Positions 8,620-18,614 of a stretch of DNA of 64,000 bases are shown here, in pieces. Under the pieces are notes generated by a model. The model was given only the letters and a program-made list of their open reading frames with translations, was not told the origin of the DNA and made no database searches. The stretch comes from Prevotella sp. tc2-28 (GTDB lineage Bacteria; Bacteroidota; Bacteroidia; Bacteroidales; Bacteroidaceae). The stretch spans positions 1-64,000 of the forward strand of contig NZ_FNRE01000015.1 of NCBI RefSeq assembly GCF_900107705.1, in the 5' to 3' direction. The number at the start of each line of letters is the position of its first letter. The first letter of the stretch is position 1. The translations under genes were made by a program, and so were the position numbers.

Positions 8620-9756
8620 TTATACTAATTTCTCAAAAAGTTCCTGCCACATTTCCATTACCTTTACCTGCGTAAACTTCATCGCATGAGAACGGGCCTG
8701 TATTCCATACTGTTTCCGCTCCTCCGGATGACTAATCATCCAACAAATTGCATCAGCCAGTTTCTGGACGTTCCCATTTTCAATGAGCAGACCATCTTCT
8801 CCGTTCTTAATAATATCAGAAGGACCACAGGGGCAATCGAAAGATACAACTGGCAAGCCAGCAGCCATCGCCTCTACGAGCACCAAGCCGAAACCTTCAT
8901 TCCGTGAAGACAATACGAACAAAGAGGATGATATATATTGGGTATCTATATCTGTAACAGGTCCATTACAATGTACAACATCCTTCATTCCCATTTTGTC
9001 AGCCATCTGTTGGTATTCCTCTCGATTTCCGGCTCCATAGATATCCAAATGCCATTCCAAGTGATATTGACAGACCTGTTTCCATGCCTCTATCAACAGG
9101 TCGAAACCTTTTACTCTATCATATCGCCCAACGGCGATAACCCGCTGACGGTTCCCATGAGATGCCTCTGCTGGAATATGAGTTATAAAATTAGGTATGA
9201 CCTGCAGATTAGAAAGGGCTTTCCAATGTGCAGCGTCTTGATGAGTCAGTACCACAAAACTATCAAGGCGAGCGATTTGTTTCTGTAGCCTCTCCATCCA
9301 CAATTGCGACAAATATCGATTAAGGCAAGCAGGTAGGATTGGTATATGTACATTCCGATAGTTTGATTTATTAAAATGAATCTCTCCTACCTTCTTACTA
9401 CCATCCGGGATATCATTGATAAAATTAATCTCTCTCCTGACAGTGGACACCGTGATATCTGGGCGAACTTGCATCAGATAGTCAGTAAACATCTTCTTAT
9501 ATCTACGCTGTTTCTGCTGATAAAAGAACAGTTTTTTAAGAAATGGCATGGTATCCAACTCATCAAAGTTGATATCAAAATTCACCCAATGCACTTTCGG
9601 ATTGATGGTATAATACCACTTCTGCCCAGCCTTTTCCGTGAGGATCATATATAGTTCATAGTCCGTATGCTCTGCCAAATAATTGATTTTAGCACTCAGC
9701 ACCGAACTCATCCCATTAGGAGCAAGCAGACCACCCACGACATAGACTATCTTCAT
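8620..9756 (-). CDS. Glycosyltransferase family 4
   Basis: A 378-residue GT-B protein. N-terminal: MKIVYVVGGLLAPNGMSSVLSAKINYLAEH. C-terminal: [18 protein letters not shown] and [21 protein letters not shown], which contains the E-x7-E donor-site pair. The middle segment RPDITVSTVRREINFINDI is nearly repeated in the GT4 at 15043, marking the two as paralogues. Its start overlaps the upstream GT2 stop as ATGA. It is the second gene of the leftward unit running from 10616 to 7490. Confidence 0.88.
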   Translation of the reverse strand: MKIVYVVGGLLAPNGMSSVLSAKINYLAEHTDYELYMILTEKAGQKWYYTINPKVHWVNFDINFDELDTMPFLKKLFFYQQKQRRYKKMFTDYLMQVRPDITVSTVRREINFINDIPDGSKKVGEIHFNKSNYRNVHIPILPACLNRYLSQLWMERLQKQIARLDSFVVLTHQDAAHWKALSNLQVIPNFITHIPAEASHGNRQRVIAVGRYDRVKGFDLLIEAWKQVCQYHLEWHLDIYGAGNREEYQQMADKMGMKDVVHCNGPVTDIDTQYISSSLFVLSSRNEGFGLVLVEAMAAGLPVVSFDCPCGPSDIIKNGEDGLLIENGNVQKLADAICWMISHPEERKQYGIQARSHAMKFTQVKVMEMWQELFEKLV

Positions 9757-10616
9757 TGCTTCTTCATTTTTGAGACGAGATTGTCATCACTATCAACATA
9801 GTGAGTAGTCTTATGAAAAATACGCGTGATGCCCTTCATCTGAACCTTAACATGATTCAGGAAGCTCTTCCATAGTGATTCCTGCCCCATCGTTCCATAG
9901 CCAGTGATAGCGCGACAACGTGAATCGCGGACAAAGACTATCTTACCATATTTCTTCAGATTAAAGGCCATCGAACCATCTTCACCTCGGATAATGTCAA
10001 CACGATAGGGTTCCTTCCGTCCATAATCAGCATTATAGGCAAAGACAAGACCACGGACAGACAGTTCTGGACGCTTAAAGTGCTGTATCCACAAAAACAG
10101 GTCGCGAGTCATCTCAAACATCTTCAAACCAAAGGCAGAATGATTAGCATCTGGGAAATAGCCCCAAGTGGCAGAAACACACGAGACTCCCGGTTTCAAC
10201 AGATGGTCAATCATTACTTCGTAATACTGAGGAGGATAAAGTGTGTCACTGTCTACATCAAAATAGAAACGCCCTTTGGCATGTTGCAGACCACAACGAC
10301 GAGCATAGCCACAAGAATGCTGGTATTCGGTATAAAATGGGATACCTGACTTTTCATAAATCTCAGCAGTACGATCTTTTGAGTCATTGTCAACACCGAT
10401 AATCTCAACAGGATATTTGCATTGGATTTCACTAATAGCCCATAAACATGCCTGCAGATGTGTCTCTTCATTATAGCCAATAACTACGATAGATGCTAAT
10501 GGTTCTGAACTCTGTAAACGCGCTAACCGTTCACGAGTCTCATCAATCACTTGCTGGGGCACCTCACTAAAAGGTTTCCCGTAAATGGTCATGTATTTAT
10601 CGTACCAATTTGCCAT
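9753..10616 (-). CDS. Glycosyltransferase family 2
   Basis: The protein has 287 residues from ATG 10616. A longer frame extends to 10727 but would run through the promoter. After a short helical leader, SIVVIGYNEE and GVDNDSKDRT form the nucleotide-binding part, and DVDSDTLYP is the metal-binding site. There are no clear membrane helices, so it should act at the cytoplasmic face. It is the first gene of the GT2-GT4-acyltransferase unit, with a -7 box 18 nt upstream. Confidence 0.85.
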   Translation of the reverse strand: MANWYDKYMTIYGKPFSEVPQQVIDETRERLARLQSSEPLASIVVIGYNEETHLQACLWAISEIQCKYPVEIIGVDNDSKDRTAEIYEKSGIPFYTEYQHSCGYARRCGLQHAKGRFYFDVDSDTLYPPQYYEVMIDHLLKPGVSCVSATWGYFPDANHSAFGLKMFEMTRDLFLWIQHFKRPELSVRGLVFAYNADYGRKEPYRVDIIRGEDGSMAFNLKKYGKIVFVRDSRCRAITGYGTMGQESLWKSFLNHVKVQMKGITRIFHKTTHYVDSDDNLVSKMKKQ

Positions 10617-10634
10617 TTTTTTAAATCTATTTTG

Positions 10635-10684
10635 CAAAAATAGCATTTTTTTTTTTGAAATATAAACTTTTCTCCGTAATTTTG
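10635..10684. promoter_or_regulatory. Divergent -7 promoters between two GT2 genes
   Basis: Minus strand: TATTTTTG (10635-10642) for the gene at 10616. Plus strand: TTTG (10654-10657), 19 bp, TAATTTTG (10677-10684) for the gene at 10705, a full consensus match. Confidence 0.75.
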
Positions 10685-10704
10685 CGAAAAAGAACAGAAA
10701 AAAG

Positions 10705-11727
10705 ATGAAAGAACTCTCTATTATCATACCTGTCTACAACGTTGAGAATTTTATCGCAGAATGCCTCAATTCTATTATCAGCCAAACTTATGACAATTTT
10801 GAGTGCATTATAGTCGATGACTGCTCACCAGACAGGAGTGCAGATATCGCATCAGATATCATTAACCATTATCAGGGGAATATTGAGTTCAAGCTATTAC
10901 ATCACGATACCAACAAAGGGCCATCTGCTGCAAGAAATATAGGCATCCAACAGTCGACAACCGACTATGTATTCTTTCTTGACTCAGATGACCGTCTATA
11001 CCCTAATTCCATTGAAACACTTGTCAATGAACTAAAGAGGCATCCTAATGCAGATATTATCGATGGAGAAGTTTTTATGGAAGGGGATGCATCTCCGCTG
11101 AGTGACTTACCATCAAGTATATGTGGAGAAAAAATGCTATACAAATATTTGATGGATTCCAAAATCATACCCCGTGTATGGAACCAACTTATCAAAAAAG
11201 AAATTATCATCAATCATCAAGTATTTTTCAAAGAAGGGATCCTCTTTGAAGATCTTCTTTGGTGCTATTATTTTTATCGATACGTCGAAGAATACTACCG
11301 CGTCAAACAATATACCTATTTTTATAGGACATCCAACAGCAACTCTATCATGAGAGAAGCCAGCAAAAAATTTGACAAGCCTGCAAGGAGCTTCATTATT
11401 GTCATGAAGGAAATTATCAAGGATATTGACTACTCACTCTATCCACAAAACATCGTTTTTATTCTCAGCAAGTTGATGCCTATAGTCTATAACGCCAATA
11501 AGATGGGGATTGAGGATGATACAAAAAAACTGCTGCATCAGTTAAAAAAAGAATTACTTGTAAGGCATCTGAAAGAATTCAGACCTTTGGAAGTTATCTA
11601 TGAACTTCATCTGTTCCTTCCACTTAGCCATCTGCTTAATCTTGGGTATTATAGACACCAGGTTTTGTATAAATACTGTTCACTCATCAAATTGTACTAT
11701 AAAATATTAGGAGCATTCTACGCATGA
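10705..11727 (+). CDS. Glycosyltransferase family 2
   Basis: A 340-residue GT-A protein with LSIIIPVYNVENFI, IVDDCSPDRS, the SAARNIGI loop and DSDDRLYP as the DxD site. Its C-terminal half is helical and lacks membrane segments. It is paralogous to the convergent GT2 at 12856: both share the NxTxE-like opening, a D-C-(S/T)-P-D motif and a KEGLLFEDL-like segment (here KEGILFEDLLW). It is the first gene of a rightward pair, its stop overlapping the next start as ATGA. Confidence 0.87.
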   Translation: MKELSIIIPVYNVENFIAECLNSIISQTYDNFECIIVDDCSPDRSADIASDIINHYQGNIEFKLLHHDTNKGPSAARNIGIQQSTTDYVFFLDSDDRLYPNSIETLVNELKRHPNADIIDGEVFMEGDASPLSDLPSSICGEKMLYKYLMDSKIIPRVWNQLIKKEIIINHQVFFKEGILFEDLLWCYYFYRYVEEYYRVKQYTYFYRTSNSNSIMREASKKFDKPARSFIIVMKEIIKDIDYSLYPQNIVFILSKLMPIVYNANKMGIEDDTKKLLHQLKKELLVRHLKEFRPLEVIYELHLFLPLSHLLNLGYYRHQVLYKYCSLIKLYYKILGAFYA

Positions 11728-12932
11728 AGATTATATATATTTACACTGGTCTAGTCACTAAAGGCGGTGCAGACCGAATCTTAAGCGAAAAAGCAAACTA
11801 TTTAGCAGAGCACGGCTATGAGGTTGCATTCATTACCGATACGCAATTAGGCAGGCCTCCTATCTACCCTCTTTCAGAGAAAGTTCGAATCATCGACCTT
11901 GCCATAGATTTCAGTCAGGAATACGGACATGGATTGTTAATGAGGGCTTATATGTACTTCAGACTCATGCGTCAATATAAGAAGAAACTTAAAGATACCC
12001 TTCTTCGTGAAAAGGCTGATATCGTCATTTCCACCCTAGGGCGAGACATGGATATACTGACCTCCATCCATGACGGTAGCATCAAAATAGCAGAGTCACA
12101 CATTGCAAAGCCATTCGTACGCAATTTTCACCTCATGGAGCAACGCGGTTTTCCATATCGACAGATAGCTCACTATTGGCGACACAAGCATGAACGGAAT
12201 GTCAGCCAACTGAAGGCGTTGGTCCTTCTGACTCAACGAGATGCTGAGGCTTGGAGTCCATTCGTGAAAACAGAGGTTATCCCTAACTCTTTGCCTTTTG
12301 AAGAAGAACATATCTGTACCTGTATGAACAAACAGGCTATCTGCGTGGGGCGGCTGAACGAACAAAAAGGGCTCGACTATCTGATAGATGCTTGGGAACT
12401 CGTTGCTCGGCAACACCCAGACTGGACTCTGAACATATACGGAGCTGGGGAATTGAAAGAAGAACTACAGCAACGTATTGATAGCAAGCATTTGCAGAGA
12501 AATATAATCATTAATGCCCCTACTACAGACATCAAAGAAAAATATTTGGAGAGTTCTATCTATCTGATGACTTCCCGTTTTGAGGGTTTTCCTATGGTTT
12601 TATTAGAAGCCATGGAATGTGGACTGCCTTGTGTGGCCTTCGACTGTCCAAATGGTCCTGCAGAAATCATCAGTCATGGAAGAAACGGCTATATTACTCC
12701 CTACAAGGATACTAATACATTCGCCACCTACGTATGCAAACTGATTGAGAATGAAAAGCTAAGATGCACTATGGGTCTTCAAGCAAAGAAAGATATAAAA
12801 CGCTACAAGAGGGAGAACATCATGCGACAATGGGAATCCCTATTTTGTCATCTCATCAATCCCAAACTGACAACTTGCGCACAAGACGAACAATTTGATG
12901 ATGATGATGACGGAAGAAGCGGAAGTATGTAA
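11724..12932 (+). CDS. Glycosyltransferase family 4 with acidic C-terminal tail
   Basis: A 402-residue GT-B protein: MKIIYIYTGLVTKGGADRIL at the start, CVGRLNEQKGLDYLIDAW and RFEGFPMVLLEAMECGLP (E-x7-E) in the donor half. It is the third member of the paralogue group with 8620 and 15043. The last 77 nt overlap the 3' end of the convergent GT2 at 12856. The tail residues QFDDDDDGRSGSM are encoded there, opposite a His-rich tail on the other strand. The acidic tail is probably not part of the fold. Confidence 0.87.
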   Translation: MKIIYIYTGLVTKGGADRILSEKANYLAEHGYEVAFITDTQLGRPPIYPLSEKVRIIDLAIDFSQEYGHGLLMRAYMYFRLMRQYKKKLKDTLLREKADIVISTLGRDMDILTSIHDGSIKIAESHIAKPFVRNFHLMEQRGFPYRQIAHYWRHKHERNVSQLKALVLLTQRDAEAWSPFVKTEVIPNSLPFEEEHICTCMNKQAICVGRLNEQKGLDYLIDAWELVARQHPDWTLNIYGAGELKEELQQRIDSKHLQRNIIINAPTTDIKEKYLESSIYLMTSRFEGFPMVLLEAMECGLPCVAFDCPNGPAEIISHGRNGYITPYKDTNTFATYVCKLIENEKLRCTMGLQAKKDIKRYKRENIMRQWESLFCHLINPKLTTCAQDEQFDDDDDGRSGSM

Positions 12933-13875
12933 GCCTACTCCACGGATTAAATAGTATCATCAAATATAAGGCAAGGAGAAAATGACTTTTTGATAAGGCC
13001 CCTTTCATCAACCGTCTCTTCAGTTGCGTAAACTGCTGCCGAATTCCGTCCGAAAGTCTACTTTTATTCATCTTATCTTGAACTATCAACATAAAATACG
13101 CAATAAACAGACTACAATCTACATACAATTCTTTGTCAATATGCTCGATAGCATCCTCAAAAATATACATATAACTTTTTGCAGGAGTTTCAAAGTCCCT
13201 ATCAGCTTGACGCATAATAGATTGAGGGTTATCCTCATACGAATAGGTAACCTCTGGGACAAAGGCATACGACGGTAAAATGCGAAACAGGCGGTAAGAC
13301 CAATTCAAATCTTCAAACAACAGACCTTCTTTAAAGAAAAACCGATTCTGAAGAATAAAATCCTTGCGTATTAATTTGTTCCAGGCGGTAACAGGAAGGG
13401 AATGAGAATAAAATAATTTCCTAATCACATGATTGTCATAACTGCAAAGTGGAACTTCACCAACCTTGATTGTATTTGACAAATTATTCTGCGTATTACC
13501 TAATACCATTGTTATATCAGGATGTTGCTCCAATTGAAACGCAAGCTTTTCCAAACAACCTTCTACGATATAGTCATCAGAATCAACAAATAGTAGATAA
13601 CTACCCCGAGATTGCATGATTCCCGTATTACGTGCAGCTGACAAACCTCTATTCTTTTCATGATTAATGACTCTAAAAGAAATATTTCCCCGATAACCAT
13701 CAATGATACGCTTAACTATTGACATACTATTATCTGGAGTACAATCATTAACAAGAATACACTCAAATGGCTTCCCGTATGTCTGGTTCATCACTGAACA
13801 AAGACACCGCTCAATAAATTTCTCAACTTTATAAACGGGGATAATAACCGTTATGTCAAATTCTGCACTCTTCAT
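12856..13875 (-). CDS. Glycosyltransferase family 2 with His-rich C-terminus
   Basis: The protein has 339 residues from ATG 13875. An upstream ATG at 13908 would overlap the preceding gene and add eleven residues unlike the family. It shows ITVIIPVYKVEKFI, VNDCTPDNS, SAARNTGI and DSDDYIV as the metal site. KEGLLFEDLNWSY matches the paralogue at 10705. The C-terminus RFFRHHHHQIVR is encoded opposite the acidic tail of the convergent GT4. It is the last gene of a leftward GT4-GT4-GT2 unit. Confidence 0.85.
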   Translation of the reverse strand: MKSAEFDITVIIPVYKVEKFIERCLCSVMNQTYGKPFECILVNDCTPDNSMSIVKRIIDGYRGNISFRVINHEKNRGLSAARNTGIMQSRGSYLLFVDSDDYIVEGCLEKLAFQLEQHPDITMVLGNTQNNLSNTIKVGEVPLCSYDNHVIRKLFYSHSLPVTAWNKLIRKDFILQNRFFFKEGLLFEDLNWSYRLFRILPSYAFVPEVTYSYEDNPQSIMRQADRDFETPAKSYMYIFEDAIEHIDKELYVDCSLFIAYFMLIVQDKMNKSRLSDGIRQQFTQLKRRLMKGALSKSHFLLALYLMILFNPWSRLTYFRFFRHHHHQIVRLVRKLSVWD

Positions 13876-13894
13876 CGCTGGTCGTTTTTGGGAG

Positions 13895-15046
13895 TTAAAA
13901 CAATTCATTCAATACACGTTGCATCTGCATCTTCCACCTCAGATGCCCTACTGACTGTCGAATATCTATCGGCTGCATACTGAAGGAATCTACGAAATCT
14001 ATGATAGACAGTATTGATATTGGAGACTCATCAGCCGGTGCTTTCAAAACGTATGACTGCGTATCGAAATCACTGTCTTGTTCACTATAGATAAATGGGA
14101 TTCCTCGTGCGGCATACTCTCTGTTCTTCAATGGCTTGATATTTGTTATGCCACTACGATGACGAGCTAGTGAGCCAATAGCAAACTGACATTGATTAAA
14201 GACTTCGTCCAGTTGCTGTCCGAAGAGTTGTCCATGGAAAATCACCTTGTCTTTAATCTGGTATTTTTCCATCAGTTCAGCAAAACCGGGAGCGTGTGTG
14301 GAGTCATACATCTCGCTTGGTCCCACCCCACCAACGATATGGAAAAACACATCTCTCTTTCCTCCATTTTTATAGTATTCGCCAATACCGGCAATCAAAC
14401 GGTCATAACCGTGCCAGTAGTGTACTTCCGCAACACCGATGAGATGAAGAGGGACCTCTCCCCCCGCCCTCTCTAAAGTGAGGGGGGACTGATGCAACGG
14501 AATACTATCGAAATCTACACCATTACTAATGTTTATAGTACGCTGGCCGAAAATTTCCTGAGCATCTGAAAAAGTAACAACAGCATCCATTTGAGCATAG
14601 AGCTGCCGACGGAACAACTGGTCTATCTTTAGGCCAAGGCGTGTTTCCTGCGGAAAGCCAACAAACTCGCTATCATAAGGATAGGTCGGTATCTCCGTCA
14701 CAGAACGAATACCAGCTTGCTTTAATTTCTTGAAGAAATGAATCAGCCAGGGATTAGCATTCTGGAAACAACGGGCATATACAAACTGGATACCCTCTTG
14801 TATGCAATAGTTATATATGCAATCGTAGTCTAAACGTTGACGAATTCCTGCCCACTTGCCCTTACCATAGTCCATAATGACCTTATCATCAATATATCGA
14901 CAACGATGACCATTTTCTGCAAAGCCATAGTAACACAGGCGCACATCATGTCCATTCTCTCGAAGTCCCTTCACTTGATAGTGAATTTTCTTGGAGATTC
15001 CACTGACCTCTGAAAATCCATGATAGACAAGAAATAATATAATCAT
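13895..15046 (-). CDS. Glycosyltransferase (GT4-like)
   Basis: A 383-residue protein that begins IILFLVYHGFSEVSGISKKIHYQ, like the acceptor-binding half of GT-B enzymes. HLIGVAEVHYWHGYDRLI and KDKVIFHGQLFGQQLDEVF form the donor half. The usual E-x7-E pair is replaced by a segment reading FAIGSLARHRSG, so the donor site is atypical. The start overlaps the upstream GT4 stop as ATGA. I am confident of the fold but not of the substrate. Confidence 0.75.
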   Translation of the reverse strand: MIILFLVYHGFSEVSGISKKIHYQVKGLRENGHDVRLCYYGFAENGHRCRYIDDKVIMDYGKGKWAGIRQRLDYDCIYNYCIQEGIQFVYARCFQNANPWLIHFFKKLKQAGIRSVTEIPTYPYDSEFVGFPQETRLGLKIDQLFRRQLYAQMDAVVTFSDAQEIFGQRTINISNGVDFDSIPLHQSPLTLERAGGEVPLHLIGVAEVHYWHGYDRLIAGIGEYYKNGGKRDVFFHIVGGVGPSEMYDSTHAPGFAELMEKYQIKDKVIFHGQLFGQQLDEVFNQCQFAIGSLARHRSGITNIKPLKNREYAARGIPFIYSEQDSDFDTQSYVLKAPADESPISILSIIDFVDSFSMQPIDIRQSVGHLRWKMQMQRVLNELF

Positions 15047-16212
15047 GATGCACTTGGATTTAATGATTCAAAGACGCTTCTCCATTGTTCTGCAATATTC
15101 TCTATTTCAAAACGCTTAACATTCTTCAATCCAGCTTGAGCCATAGATTGTCGAAGAGTTTTCTCGTTCATCAACTTTAACATGCTTGAAGCCAATAAAT
15201 CAAAACGACCATTCTCAACTAAGATACTATCCTCATCATCAGATAATATATAGCGAGGTCCCCAAGGGCAATCAAAAGACACGACGGGAAGGCCACAAGC
15301 CATAGCTTCTGTAAGAACCATGCCGAAACCTTCGAAACGAGAGCTCAAAACAAAGACACTACTATTACAATATTCTTTCTCCACATCATCAGTTCTTCCA
15401 TGCAACTGACAAGATTTCCTATTAATCTTTAATTCCGAAATCAGCTGTTCATAAGGAGTTATATCCCCATCACCATATACATCTAATCTCCAATCTGAAA
15501 TTTGCTTTTCAACGATAGACCATGCTTTTAACAACAAGTCTATTCCCTTTTCATGTGAATAACGGGCTATTGCAACGACACGTTTCTCAGTTAAAGGACT
15601 AATCGTTGTTGGAGATAAAGACAACGGATCAGGAATAGTAACTACATTATTCAATTCAACCCATGACTCACGATCACTATCTGTCAGAACAACCAACTTA
15701 TCAAGACTTTGAAGATGATGCAAAAGATTTAAAAACCAGAACCTTGCAAATAGCTTCTTTAAAAGATTTGCCTTTTCAGTATTGAAATTTCTATAATTAG
15801 CCCGATTTATGTGCATTTCGCCGATTTTCCTGCTCCCATCCTTTATGTCATTCAAGAAATTAATTTCACGACGCAGCAGACTAATGGTTATGTCTGGGCG
15901 AAGATGCATCAGCTCTGCAGTAAGCAATCGTTTAAAACGATGTTGTTTCGATAAATAGACAAACACCTTCTTGGCAAATGAACAAGTCCAAAGTTTTTCA
16001 AATCCAATATCAAGATTGACAACTTTGATTTTATCCGACAAGGGATAAAACAAAGGTTTGTCCTTGCCCTCTGTTAGAATAATCGTAATATCATAACCAA
16101 AATGTTCCGCAAAATAGTTGGCCTTCAGTGTCAATACGCGCTCCACTCCTCCTGCCATATACAAAGCGGGGGTAACATATACAATTTTTAAAGGACGCTT
16201 ATCCATACACAT
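15043..16212 (-). CDS. Glycosyltransferase family 4
   Basis: The protein has 389 residues from ATG 16212. The frame extends further to 16257, but that stretch contains the -7 box and cannot be translated from this promoter. PLKIVYVTPALYMAGGVERVL opens the fold; AIARYSHEKGIDLLLKAW and SRFEGFGMVLTEAMACGLP (E-x7-E) form the donor site. The segment RPDITISLLRREINFLNDI makes it the closest paralogue of the GT4 at 8620. It leads the leftward unit ending at 12856. Confidence 0.88.
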   Translation of the reverse strand: MCMDKRPLKIVYVTPALYMAGGVERVLTLKANYFAEHFGYDITIILTEGKDKPLFYPLSDKIKVVNLDIGFEKLWTCSFAKKVFVYLSKQHRFKRLLTAELMHLRPDITISLLRREINFLNDIKDGSRKIGEMHINRANYRNFNTEKANLLKKLFARFWFLNLLHHLQSLDKLVVLTDSDRESWVELNNVVTIPDPLSLSPTTISPLTEKRVVAIARYSHEKGIDLLLKAWSIVEKQISDWRLDVYGDGDITPYEQLISELKINRKSCQLHGRTDDVEKEYCNSSVFVLSSRFEGFGMVLTEAMACGLPVVSFDCPWGPRYILSDDEDSILVENGRFDLLASSMLKLMNEKTLRQSMAQAGLKNVKRFEIENIAEQWRSVFESLNPSAS

Positions 16213-16226
16213 CTTGGTTGATGGCA

Positions 16227-16275
16227 CAAAAGTACGACAAAAATTTGGAATAATCAAAATTTTATTGTATTTTTG
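16227..16275. promoter_or_regulatory. Divergent -33/-7 promoters between two GT4 genes
   Basis: Minus: TTTG (16255-16258), 20 bp, TACTTTTG (16227-16234). Plus: TTTG (16244-16247), 20 bp, TATTTTTG (16268-16275). The two full-consensus promoters interlock, so polymerases would compete for the same 50 bp. The minus box fixes the start of the gene at 16212. Confidence 0.8.
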
Positions 16276-16304
16276 TCCAATCTATCAAAAGAATCGAGAC
16301 AAGT

Positions 16305-17441
16305 ATGATTATCGGCATCGAAGCACAACGGATATTCCGTAAAAACAAACACGGCATGGACTATGTGGTACTGCAGGATATTAAAGAATTGCAGAAGCTA
16401 GACACAGAGAATGAATATTATGTGTTTGTTAAGCCGGGAGAGGACAGATGTGTCGAAAGCACAAAGAATATACACATCATTGAACTGAATTGTCCATCCT
16501 ACCCACTTTGGGAACAGTGGGCTCTGCCACGTGCAGCGAAGAAACATGGGATTGAAATCCTTCACTGCACCAGCAATACCGCCCCCCTTTGGTGTGATAT
16601 TCCACTAGTGCTGACTTTACATGACATTATCTTCCTTGAACCACGCGACAAACAAAACCACTCCTTATACCAGAACATGGGATGGCTTTATCGTAGACTT
16701 GATGTGCCCAGGATATTAAACAAGTGCCAGCGCATTATTACGGTGTCCAATTTCGAACTGGAAAATATTGTCGAAAAGCTAAAAATCCCTCGCGAACGGA
16801 TGGCGATGATTTACAATGGCTATAACGAATGGTTCAAACAGATAAAGGACACAGAGAACATCTGTCAAAAATACATTTCTGAAAAAGGCTATTTTTTCTT
16901 CCTCGGCAATACCGACCCCAAGAAGAATACGGAACGGACGCTTGTGGCTTATTCTAACTACCTGAGACTATCAAATGTCAAACGAAAACTGCTGATGGCC
17001 GATTTGGATTCTGCCTACCTTAACAGCATCATTCAACGCAACCACATTGAAAATATCAGGGATAATATTGTAATGCCCGGTTATATTGTCAATAGCGACT
17101 TGCCCTACATCTACAATGGTGCCTTTGCCTTTCTCTACACCTCGCTACGTGAGAGTTTTGGCATTCCTCTGCTGGAAGCGATGGCTTGCGGAACGCCTGT
17201 CATTACGAGTAACACGTCATCCATGCCAGAGATTGCAGGCACTGATGCTATCCTCATTCATCCAGAAAACAGCGAAGAGATCACCCAGATGATGTTACGT
17301 TTGGAGACCGATGAGGTATTCTATAAGAAACAAGAACAAATAGGCTTGAATCGTGCCAAGCTCTTCTCATGGAAGAAAACGGCAGAGTGTCTTCTTCAAG
17401 TCTACAAAGAGGTGTACGACACATGTTATCAACGAAAGTGA
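16305..17441 (+). CDS. Glycosyltransferase family 4 (mannosyltransferase-like)
   Basis: A 378-residue GT-B protein. Features include IIGIEAQRIFRKNKHGMDYV at the start, HCTSNTAPLWCDIPLVLTLHD in the acceptor half, FFLGNTDPKKNTER in the linker strand and RESFGIPLLEAMACGTPVITS (E-x7-E) in the donor half. This pattern is common in mannosyl- and rhamnosyltransferases of polysaccharide loci, though the donor is not proven. It leads a rightward unit of three genes (16305-19197). Confidence 0.87.
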   Translation: MIIGIEAQRIFRKNKHGMDYVVLQDIKELQKLDTENEYYVFVKPGEDRCVESTKNIHIIELNCPSYPLWEQWALPRAAKKHGIEILHCTSNTAPLWCDIPLVLTLHDIIFLEPRDKQNHSLYQNMGWLYRRLDVPRILNKCQRIITVSNFELENIVEKLKIPRERMAMIYNGYNEWFKQIKDTENICQKYISEKGYFFFLGNTDPKKNTERTLVAYSNYLRLSNVKRKLLMADLDSAYLNSIIQRNHIENIRDNIVMPGYIVNSDLPYIYNGAFAFLYTSLRESFGIPLLEAMACGTPVITSNTSSMPEIAGTDAILIHPENSEEITQMMLRLETDEVFYKKQEQIGLNRAKLFSWKKTAECLLQVYKEVYDTCYQRK

Positions 17442-17453
17442 TAGTCTTATAAT

Positions 17454-18614
17454 ATGAAAAAAATTTGCTTCTTAATGGATTCCATCTTCTCATACGGAGG
17501 AGTGCAACGCGTGACAGCAGTCATTGCGAAGGAACTGGCAAAAGACTGTGACGTAACTATCGTTACGCTGGACGCGCCTTCGTTGGAGAATACTGCTCTC
17601 TATGGACTTCATGAAGCAAAGATTCACTATCGCTTTTTCTCTTATCCAGAGACTTCTCGATGGAAACTGCTTTTTTGCAAGGCATATAGTTATCTGTATA
17701 GGAAGTATATCCCTCAAAACCAATTTACTTCAAAGCTATACGGTCATAGTTCTTTTCCTTCCGAAAAGCGAAAAGCACTGACAGAAAAGCTAAAAGCGGG
17801 AGACTATGATGTCATCGTCGGAGTACATGCCCCTCTTGCAGTACGTTTGGCAGCATGTAAACAAGAGTTGAAAGGTGTCAAGCTGATTGGATGGATCCAC
17901 AACTCATACAAAGCTTTGTTTGGAAAGTCTTCTCAATATATCGGTGACGAGGTTCAAAAGTTCTACGAAATCCAGTTGAAAAAATTGAATGAGACCATCG
18001 TTCTTAGTCATGATGACGCGAGTCAATATTCTTTCCCCGTGCAAGTGATATACAACCCCTTGACGCTTGAACCAGGGAAGTTGTCACAAGGGAACAGCAA
18101 AAGATTTCTAGCTGTTGGGCGTTTTTCCCGACTACATAAAGGTTTCGACTTGCTCATTGAAGCCTTTCACTTGTTTACCAAGAAAGACAAGGAATGGACG
18201 CTTGATATTGTCGGAGAAGGAGAAGAAGAGGCGTTATACAGAAAGATGATTGCAGAATACGGACTGCAAGAGCGAATACATATCCATCCATTTACAAACC
18301 ACATCCAAACCTACTATTCTGAGGCACAGGTCTACGTGCTCAGTTCACGCTGGGAAGGATTTGGACTCGTCTTGGTTGAAGCGATGGCTCATGGACTACC
18401 TATCGTCTCGTCTGATCTCCCAACCAGTAAGGAAATCATGGGTGACTTCGGCATATATTTCACGAACGGAAATGTAGAACAACTGGCTCAACAATTGGAG
18501 TTTGCCACCCGAATAGATTGGACAAAAGCATCTGCAGAGGCTTTGCAAATAGCCCAGCGATTTGACATTTCACATATCATCGAACAATGGAAAGACATTA
18601 TATATGAAAGATAA
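17454..18614 (+). CDS. Glycosyltransferase family 4
   Basis: A 386-residue GT-B protein: [45 protein letters not shown], and [21 protein letters not shown] with the E-x7-E pair. It starts 12 nt after the previous gene, and its last 11 nt overlap the start of the acetyltransferase, so these are co-translated. Confidence 0.88.
   Translation: MKKICFLMDSIFSYGGVQRVTAVIAKELAKDCDVTIVTLDAPSLENTALYGLHEAKIHYRFFSYPETSRWKLLFCKAYSYLYRKYIPQNQFTSKLYGHSSFPSEKRKALTEKLKAGDYDVIVGVHAPLAVRLAACKQELKGVKLIGWIHNSYKALFGKSSQYIGDEVQKFYEIQLKKLNETIVLSHDDASQYSFPVQVIYNPLTLEPGKLSQGNSKRFLAVGRFSRLHKGFDLLIEAFHLFTKKDKEWTLDIVGEGEEEALYRKMIAEYGLQERIHIHPFTNHIQTYYSEAQVYVLSSRWEGFGLVLVEAMAHGLPIVSSDLPTSKEIMGDFGIYFTNGNVEQLAQQLEFATRIDWTKASAEALQIAQRFDISHIIEQWKDIIYER

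Noticed and set aside
10617-10727. N-terminal extension of the GT2 at 9753
   Set aside because: It would cross the minus-strand -7 box and gives a Phe/Lys-rich segment unlike the family.
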